44,315 nt of DNA from Tritrichomonas musculus (lineage: Eukaryota; Parabasalia; Tritrichomonadida; Tritrichomonadidae), in the NCBI GenBank assembly GCA_039105265.1, contig JAPFFF010000124.1, forward strand, positions 1-44,315, given 5' to 3'. A program made the translations under genes and the position numbers. A model generated the notes under the pieces. The model did no database searches. It was not told where the DNA came from and saw only the letters and a program-made list of their open reading frames with translations. Shown piece by piece: positions 37,610 to 44,315 of this stretch (its first letter is position 1; every line of letters starts with the position of its first letter).

Positions 37610-40600
37610 AATCTCAATTATTCCTATTCAAACGTTTCTCACAAATGAACAGAGTTAAATAAAACACAAATCTCAAACACTTTTGTAAGATAATTAAAAA
37701 CGATTTCGAAATTAAGTAAAATCAGTAAAAATTAAAGCTTAATCTCAGTTATTCTTATTCAAACGTTTCTCACAAGTGAACAGAGTTAAATAAAACACAA
37801 ATCTCAAACACTTTTGTAAGATAATTATAAACGATTTCGAAATTAAGTAAAATCAGTAAAAATTAAAGCTTAATCTCAGTTATTCTTAATCTAACATTTC
37901 TCACAAGTGAACAGAGTTAAATAAAACACAAATCTCAAACACTTTTGTAAGATAATTATAAACGATTTCGAAATTAAGTAAAATCAGTAAAAATTAAAGC
38001 TTAATCTCAATTATTCTTATTCAAACGTTTCTCACAAGTGAACAGAGTTAAATAAAACACAAATCTCAAACACTTTTGTAAGATAATTATAAACGATTTC
38101 GAAATTAAGTAAAATCAGTAAAAATTAAAGCTTAATCTCAATTATTCTTATTCTAACATTTCTCACAAATGAACAGAGTTAAATAAAACACAAATCTCAA
38201 ACACTTTTGTAAGATAATTAAAAACGATTTCGAAATTAAGTAAAATCAGTAAAAATTAAAGCTTAATCTCAGTTATTCTTATTCAAACGTTTCTCACAAA
38301 TGAACAGAGTTAAATAAAACACAAATCTCAAACACTTTTATAAGATAATTAAAAACGATTTCGAAATTAAGTAAAATCAGTAAAAATTAAAGCTTAATCT
38401 CAGTTATTCTTATTCAAACGTTTCTCACAAATGAACAGAGTTAAATAAAACACAAATCTCAAACACTTTTGTAAGATAATTAAAAACGATTTCGAAATTA
38501 AGTAAAATCAGTAAAAATTAAAGCTTAATCTCAGTTATTCTTATTCAAACGTTTCTCACAAATGAACAGAGTTAAATAAAACACAAATCTCAAACACTTT
38601 TGTAAGATAATTAAAAACGATTTCGAAATTAAGTAAAATCAGTAAAAATTAAAGCTTAATCTCAGTTATTCTTATTCAAACGTTTCTCACAAGTGAACAG
38701 AGTTAAATAAAACACAAATCTCAAACACTTTTGTAAGATAATTAAAAACGATTTCGAAATTAAGTAAAATCAGTAAAAATTAAAGCTTAATCTCAGTTAT
38801 TCTTAATCTAACATTTCTCACAAATGAACAGAGTTAAATAAAACACAAATCTCAAACACTTTTGTAAGATAATTAAAAACGATTTCGAAATTAAGTAAAA
38901 TCAGTAAAAATTAAAGCTTAATCTCAGTTATTCTTATTCAAACGTTTCTCACAAATGAACAGAGTTAAATAAAACACAAATCTCAAACACTTTTGTAAGA
39001 TAATTAAAAACGATTTCGAAATTAAGTAAAATCAGTAAAAATTAAAGCTTAATCTCAATTATTCTTAATCTAACATTTCTCACAAATGAACAGAGTTAAA
39101 TAAAACACAAATCTCAAACACTTTTGTAAGATAATTAAAAACGATTTCGAAATTAAGTAAAATCAGTAAAAATTAAAGCGCAATATCAATTATTCTTATT
39201 CAAACGTTTCTCACAAATGAACAGAGTTAAATAAAACACAAATCTCAAACACTTTTGTAAGATAATTAAAAACGATTTCGAAATTAAGTAAAATCAGTAA
39301 AAATTAAAGCTTAATCTCAATTATTCTTAATCTAACATTTCTCACAAATGAACAGAGTTAAATAAAACACAAATCTCAAACACTTTTGTAAGATAATTAA
39401 AAACGATTTCGAAATTAAGTAAAATCAGTAAAAATTAAAGCTTAATCTCAATTATTCTTAATCTAACATTTCTCACAAATGAACAGAGTTAAATAAAACA
39501 CAAATCTCAAACACTTTTGTAAGATAATTATAAACGATTTCGAAATTAAGTAAAATCAGTAAAAATTAAAGCTTAATCTCAATTATTCCTATTCAAACGT
39601 TTCTCACAAATGAACAGAGTTAAATAAAACACAAATCTCAAACACTTTTGTAAGATAATTAAAAACGATTTCGAAATTAAGTAAAATCAGTAAAAATTAA
39701 AGCTTAATCTCAGTTATTCTTATTCAAACGTTTCTCACAAGTGAACAGAGTTAAATAAAACACAAATCTCAAACACTTTTGTAAGATAATTAAAAACGAT
39801 TTCGAAATTAAGTAAAATCAGTAAAAATTAAAGCTTAATCTCAGTTATTCTTATTCAAACGTTTCTCACAAATGAACAGAGTTAAATAAAACACAAATCT
39901 CAAACACTTTTGTAAGATAATTAAAAACGATTTCGAAATTAAGTAAAATCAATAAAAATTAAAGCGCAATATCAATTATTCTTATTCAAACGTTTCTCAC
40001 AAGTGAACAGAGTTAAATAAAACACAAATCTCAAACACTTTTGTAAGATAATTATAAACGATTTCGAAATTAAGTAAAATCAGTAAAAATTAAAGCTTAA
40101 TCTCAGTTATTCTTAATCTAACATTTCTCACAAATGAACAGAGTTAAATAAAACACAAATCTCAAACACTTTTGTAAGATAATTAAAAACGATTTCGAAA
40201 TTAAGTAAAATCAGTAAAAATTAAAGCTTAATCTCAGTTATTCTTAATCTAACATTTCTCACAAATGAACAGAGTTAAATAAAACACAAATCTCAAACAC
40301 TTTTATAAGATAATTAAAAACGATTTCGAAATTAAGTAAAATCAGTAAAAATTAAAGCTTAATCTCAGTTATTCTTATTCAAACGTTTCTCACAAATGAA
40401 CAGAGTTAAATAAAACACAAATCTCAAACACTTTTATAAGATAATTAAAAACGATTTCGAAATTAAGTAAAATCAGTAAAAATTAAAGCTTAATCTCAGT
40501 TATTCTTATTCAAACGTTTCTCACAAATGAACAGAGTTAAATAAAACACAAATCTCAAACACTTTTGTAAGATAATTAAAAACGATTTCGAAATTAAGTA

Positions 40601-41408
40601 AAATCAGTAAAAATTAAAGCTTAATCTCAGTTATTCTTATTCAAACGTTTCTCACAAATGAACAGAGTTAAATAAAACACAAATCTCAAACACTTTTGTA
40701 AGATAATTAAAAACGATTTCGAAATTAAGTAAAATCAGTAAAAATTAAAGCTTAATCTCAATTATTCTTAATCTAACATTTCTCACAAATGAACAGAGTT
40801 AAATAAAACACAAATCTCAAACACTTTTGTAAGATAATTAAAAACGATTTCGAAATTAAGTAAAATCAGTAAAAATTAAAGCGCAATATCAATTATTCTT
40901 ATTCAAACGTTTCTCACAAGTGAACAGAGTTAAATAAAACACAAATCTCAAACACTTTTGTAAGATAATTAAAAACGATTTCGAAATTAAGTAAAATCAG
41001 TAAAAATTAAAGCTTAATCTCAGTTATTCTTAATCTAACATTTCTCACAAATGAACAGAGTTAAATAAAACACAAATCTCAAACACTTTTGTAAGATAAT
41101 TATAAACGATTTCGAAATTAAGTAAAATCAGTAAAAATTAAAGCTTAATCTCAATTATTCCTATTCAAACGTTTCTCACAAATGAACAGAGTTAAATAAA
41201 ACACAAATCTCAAACACTTTTGTAAGATAATTAAAAACGATTTCGAAATTAAGTAAAATCAGTAAAAATTAAAGCTTAATCTCAGTTATTCTTATTCAAA
41301 CGTTTCTCACAAGTGAACAGAGTTAAATAAAACACAAATCTCAAACACTTTTGTAAGATAATTAAAAACGATTTCGAAATTAAGTAAAATCAGTAAAAAT
41401 TAAAGCTT

Positions 41409-42456
41409 AATCTCAGTTATTCTTAATCTAACATTTCTCACAAGTGAACAGAGTTAAATAAAACACAAATCTCAAACACTTTTGTAAGATAATTATAAAC
41501 GATTTCGAAATTAAGTAAAATCAGTAAAAATTAAAGCTTAATCTCAATTATTCTTATTCAAACGTTTCTCACAAGTGAACAGAGTTAAATAAAACACAAA
41601 TCTCAAACACTTTTGTAAGATAATTATAAACGATTTCGAAATTAAGTAAAATCAGTAAAAATTAAAGCTTAATCTCAATTATTCTTATTCTAACATTTCT
41701 CACAAATGAACAGAGTTAAATAAAACACAAATCTCAAACACTTTTGTAAGATAATTAAAAACGATTTCGAAATTAAGTAAAATCAGTAAAAATTAAAGCT
41801 TAATCTCAGTTATTCTTATTCAAACGTTTCTCACAAGTGAACAGAGTTAAATAAAACACAAATCTCAAACACTTTTGTAAGATAATTAAAAACGATTTCG
41901 AAATTAAGTAAAATCAGTAAAAATTAAAGCTTAATCTCAGTTATTCTTAATCTAACATTTCTCACAAGTGAACAGAGTTAAATAAAACACAAATCTCAAA
42001 CACTTTTGTAAGATAATTATAAACGATTTCGAAATTAAGTAAAATCAGTAAAAATTAAAGCTTAATCTCAATTATTCTTATTCAAACGTTTCTCACAAGT
42101 GAACAGAGTTAAATAAAACACAAATCTCAAACACTTTTGTAAGATAATTATAAACGATTTCGAAATTAAGTAAAATCAGTAAAAATTAAAGCTTAATCTC
42201 AATTATTCTTATTCTAACATTTCTCACAAATGAACAGAGTTAAATAAAACACAAATCTCAAACACTTTTGTAAGATAATTAAAAACGATTTCGAAATTAA
42301 GTAAAATCAGTAAAAATTAAAGCTTAATCTCAGTTATTCTTATTCAAACGTTTCTCACAAGTGAACAGAGTTAAATAAAACACAAATCTCAAACACTTTT
42401 GTAAGATAATTGAAAACGATTTCGAAATTAAGTAAAATCAATAAAAATTAAAGCTT
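41409..42456. repeat. Four-unit tandem duplication (2 x 524 bp)
   Basis: Units 317-320 and 321-324 both read A-T-A/G36/T88, T-A-G/G36/T88, T-T-A, G8/T-A-G/G36. The last unit of the second set also has G87 and A116. Related nested sets occur at 26070, 32108 and, with one unit missing, 20044, so this duplication is older than the region 2 copies. Confidence 0.8.
42326..42456. repeat. Unit 324 with G87 and A116
   Basis: G at site 87 is found in only three units. The others, at 6158 and 16245, are partners in the region 1 duplication and carry T58. This unit has C58 and A116 instead, so it either gained G87 separately or is a recombinant. Confidence 0.75.
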
Positions 42457-42718
42457 AATCTCAGTTATTCTTAATCTAACATTTCTCACAAATGAACAGA
42501 GTTAAATAAAACACAAATCTCAAACACTTTTGTAAGATAATTATAAACGATTTCGAAATTAAGTAAAATCAGTAAAAATTAAAGCTTAATCTCAATTATT
42601 CTTATTCAAACGTTTCTCACAAATGAACAGAGTTAAATAAAACACAAATCTCAAACACTTTTGTAAGATAATTAAAAACGATTTCGAAATTAAGTAAAAT
42701 CAGTAAAAATTAAAGCTT

Positions 42719-43504
42719 AATCTCAGTTATTCTTATTCAAACGTTTCTCACAAATGAACAGAGTTAAATAAAACACAAATCTCAAACACTTTTGTAAGAT
42801 AATTAAAAACGATTTCGAAATTAAGTAAAATCAGTAAAAATTAAAGCTTAATCTCAGTTATTCTTATTCAAACGTTTCTCACAAATGAACAGAGTTAAAT
42901 AAAACACAAATCTCAAACACTTTTGTAAGATAATTAAAAACGATTTCGAAATTAAGTAAAATCAGTAAAAATTAAAGCTTAATCTCAATTATTCTTAATC
43001 TAACATTTCTCACAAATGAACAGAGTTAAATAAAACACAAATCTCAAACACTTTTGTAAGATAATTAAAAACGATTTCGAAATTAAGTAAAATCAGTAAA
43101 AATTAAAGCGCAATATCAATTATTCTTATTCAAACGTTTCTCACAAATGAACAGAGTTAAATAAAACACAAATCTCAAACACTTTTGTAAGATAATTAAA
43201 AACGATTTCGAAATTAAGTAAAATCAATAAAGATTAAATCGCAATATCAATTATTCTTATTCAAACGTTTCTCACAAGTGAACAGAGTTAAATAAAACAC
43301 AAATCTCAAACACTTTTGTAAGATAATTAAAAACGATTTCGAAATTAAGTAAAATCAGTAAAAATTAAAGCTTAATCTCAGTTATTCTTAATCTAACATT
43401 TCTCACAAATGAACAGAGTTAAATAAAACACAAATCTCAAACACTTTTGTAAGATAATTATAAACGATTTCGAAATTAAGTAAAATCAGTAAAAATTAAA
43501 GCTT
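42719..43504. repeat. Mosaic patch carrying region 1 markers (6 units)
   Basis: Units 327-332 read two T-A-G units, an A8/A-T-A unit, the rare 121G/128T unit (43112-43242), a GCGC-junction G36 unit and a G8/A-T-A/T88 unit. This is the same order and barcode as 4717-5502 and 14804-15589 in region 1. Nothing like it occurs in region 2 copies 1-3. It points to exchange between distant parts of the array. Confidence 0.8.
43112..43242. repeat. Rare unit with A116, G121, T128 (unit 330)
   Basis: This is the third and last unit with this five-site signature. It lies in region 2 copy 4, 27,915 bp after unit 117 (213 units plus 12 bases). Confidence 0.87.
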
Positions 43505-43766
43505 AATCTCAATTATTCCTATTCAAACGTTTCTCACAAATGAACAGAGTTAAATAAAACACAAATCTCAAACACTTTTGTAAGATAATTAAAAACGATT
43601 TCGAAATTAAGTAAAATCAGTAAAAATTAAAGCTTAATCTCAATTATTCCTATTCAAACGTTTCTCACAAATGAACAGAGTTAAATAAAACACAAATCTC
43701 AAACACTTTTGTAAGATAATTAAAAACGATTTCGAAATTAAGTAAAATCAGTAAAAATTAAAGCTT
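43505..43766. repeat. Two identical adjacent C15 units
   Basis: Units 333 and 334 agree base for base on reading. This is the only place where one C15 unit directly follows another, and the second is the only C15 unit not preceded by an A-T-A/T88 unit. A recent single-unit duplication is the simplest explanation. Confidence 0.85.
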
Positions 43767-44290
43767 AATCTCAGTTATTCTTATTCAAACGTTTCTCACA
43801 AATGAACAGAGTTAAATAAAACACAAATCTCAAACACTTTTGTAAGATAATTAAAAACGATTTCGAAATTAAGTAAAATCAGTAAAAATTAAAGCTTAAT
43901 CTCAGTTATTCTTATTCAAACGTTTCTCACAAATGAACAGAGTTAAATAAAACACAAATCTCAAACACTTTTATAAGATAATTAAAAACGATTTCGAAAT
44001 TAAGTAAAATCAGTAAAAATTAAAGCTTAATCTCAATTATTCTTAATCTAACATTTCTCACAAATGAACAGAGTTAAATAAAACACAAATCTCAAACACT
44101 TTTGTAAGATAATTAAAAACGATTTCGAAATTAAGTAAAATCAGTAAAAATTAAAGCTTAATCTCAGTTATTCTTAATCTAACATTTCTCACAAATGAAC
44201 AGAGTTAAATAAAACACAAATCTCAAACACTTTTGTAAGATAATTAAAAACGATTTCGAAATTAAGTAAAATCAGTAAAAATTAAAGCTT

Positions 44291-44315
44291 AATCTCAATT
44301 ATTCTTATTCAAACG
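44291..44315. repeat. Partial unit at the right edge
   Basis: The last 25 bases are unit positions 1-25 of an A8, T-A-G haplotype unit. The array plainly continues beyond the window, so no right boundary is seen. Confidence 0.95.

Larger units (their letters stand above)
34335..39574. repeat. Higher-order repeat, region 2 copy 3 (40 units)
   Basis: Units 263-302 start with the same 12-unit module (34335-35906) as the other copies, then depart from copies 1 and 2. They continue with a 3-unit block (35907), a 10-unit block (36300) and a 15-unit block (37610), each beginning with C15. The 15-unit block resembles the 19-unit module but lacks the four-unit inner duplication and has other changes near 38658. 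Copy 3 shows how modules are shortened and duplicated while the order of unit types is kept. Confidence 0.82.
1..44315. repeat. 131-bp AT-rich satellite DNA array, 338 units plus a partial
   Basis: The same 131-base unit repeats head to tail over the whole window, always in the same orientation. Counting from the AATCTC motif, units start at 1, 132, 263 and so on to 44160, with a 25-base partial unit from 44291. All units are 131 bp except one of 143 bp at 28428. The unit is about 77% A+T, and its plus strand has more A than T and more C than G. Units are nearly identical apart from recurrent single-base variants at about a dozen sites. Stops lie in all six frames of each unit, so nothing is coding. 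No unique sequence, transposon or RNA gene interrupts it. Arrays of this kind usually form centromeric, pericentromeric or subtelomeric heterochromatin. I do not recognise the family, and the assignment to heterochromatin is inference. Confidence 0.98.
39575..44315. repeat. Higher-order repeat, region 2 copy 4 (36 units and a partial, runs off the window)
   Basis: The 12-unit module at 39575-41146 matches 34335-35906 at every scored site. It is followed by an 18-unit module (41147-43504) whose right part carries markers otherwise seen in region 1, namely the 121G/128T unit and a G87 unit. After 43505 there are two identical C15 units and then four units up to the partial end. The copy is cut by the window edge. 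Confidence 0.82.

Noticed and set aside
1-44315. Possible protein-coding genes or a long repeat protein
   Set aside because: Stops (TAA, TGA) lie in all three forward frames and their reverse complements in all three reverse frames of each unit, and 131 is not divisible by three. Open stretches stay under about 40 codons. The ATG at 36-38 is followed by a stop after five codons and is lost in G36 units.
1-44315. CRISPR array
   Set aside because: There are no unique spacers. The whole 131-bp unit repeats, and differences are recurrent single-base variants.
1-44315. Transposon, LTR element or viral insertion within the array
   Set aside because: The 131-bp register is unbroken apart from 12 bases at 28514, which are copied from the adjacent sequence. 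There is no room for an insertion.
1-44315. Telomeric repeat or simple-sequence microsatellite
   Set aside because: No short G-rich or other short-period repeat is seen. The basic period is 131.
1-44315. Identification with a named satellite family or species
   Set aside because: I do not recognise the unit, and a search of satellite libraries with the 131-bp consensus would be needed. A strong match to one genus would settle it.

Overview
The whole 44,315-base window is one uninterrupted tandem array of an AT-rich satellite DNA. There are no genes, RNA genes, transposons or unique sequence, and the array runs off both ends. The unit is 131 bp, about 77% A+T (my count on a consensus unit: about A 61, T 40, C 19, G 11). 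I count 338 complete units plus a 25-base partial unit: 338 x 131 + 12 + 25 = 44,315. The extra 12 bases come from one short duplication at 28514-28525, the only net length change I found. Stop codons fall in all six frames of the unit, and 131 is not a multiple of three. No reading frame can stay open beyond roughly 40 codons, so the array is non-coding.

A long, homogeneous, AT-rich array with higher-order structure suggests constitutive heterochromatin of a eukaryote: a centromere, pericentromere or subtelomere. I do not recognise the 131-bp family and cannot name the organism. An insect or a plant would both fit. CpG is not depleted in the unit.

Units differ at about a dozen recurrent sites, numbered here from the AATCTC start: 4, 8, 15, 18, 21, 25, 36, 38, 58, 76, 87, 88, 116, 121, 128, 130 and 131. 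Read as a barcode, these sites show nested higher-order repeats (HORs). Region 1 (1-22139): a 10-unit opening block (1-1310), then two long HOR copies from 1311 and 11005. Their central 49-unit core (3669-10087 and 13756-20174) matches at every variable site I scored, exactly 10,087 bp (77 units) apart. Region 2 (22140-44315): shorter HOR copies of 47, 46, 40 and at least 36 units, starting at 22140, 28297, 34335 and 39575. A shared 12-unit module (1,572 bp) opens each region 2 copy and also occurs inside region 1, so the two regimes come from a common set of modules. Local duplications of one, three and four units and one three-unit indel record the smaller steps by which the array changed.

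The most interesting points are: the strict order of unit types (the C15 unit almost always follows a T88 unit of one haplotype); the single off-register unit of 143 bp; a linked variant that spans the unit boundary and swaps a HindIII site for a GCGC site; helically phased A-tracts beside a 10-bp palindrome in every unit; and a mosaic patch near the right end that carries region 1 markers. Unit types were scored by eye, so exact percent identities are not given.
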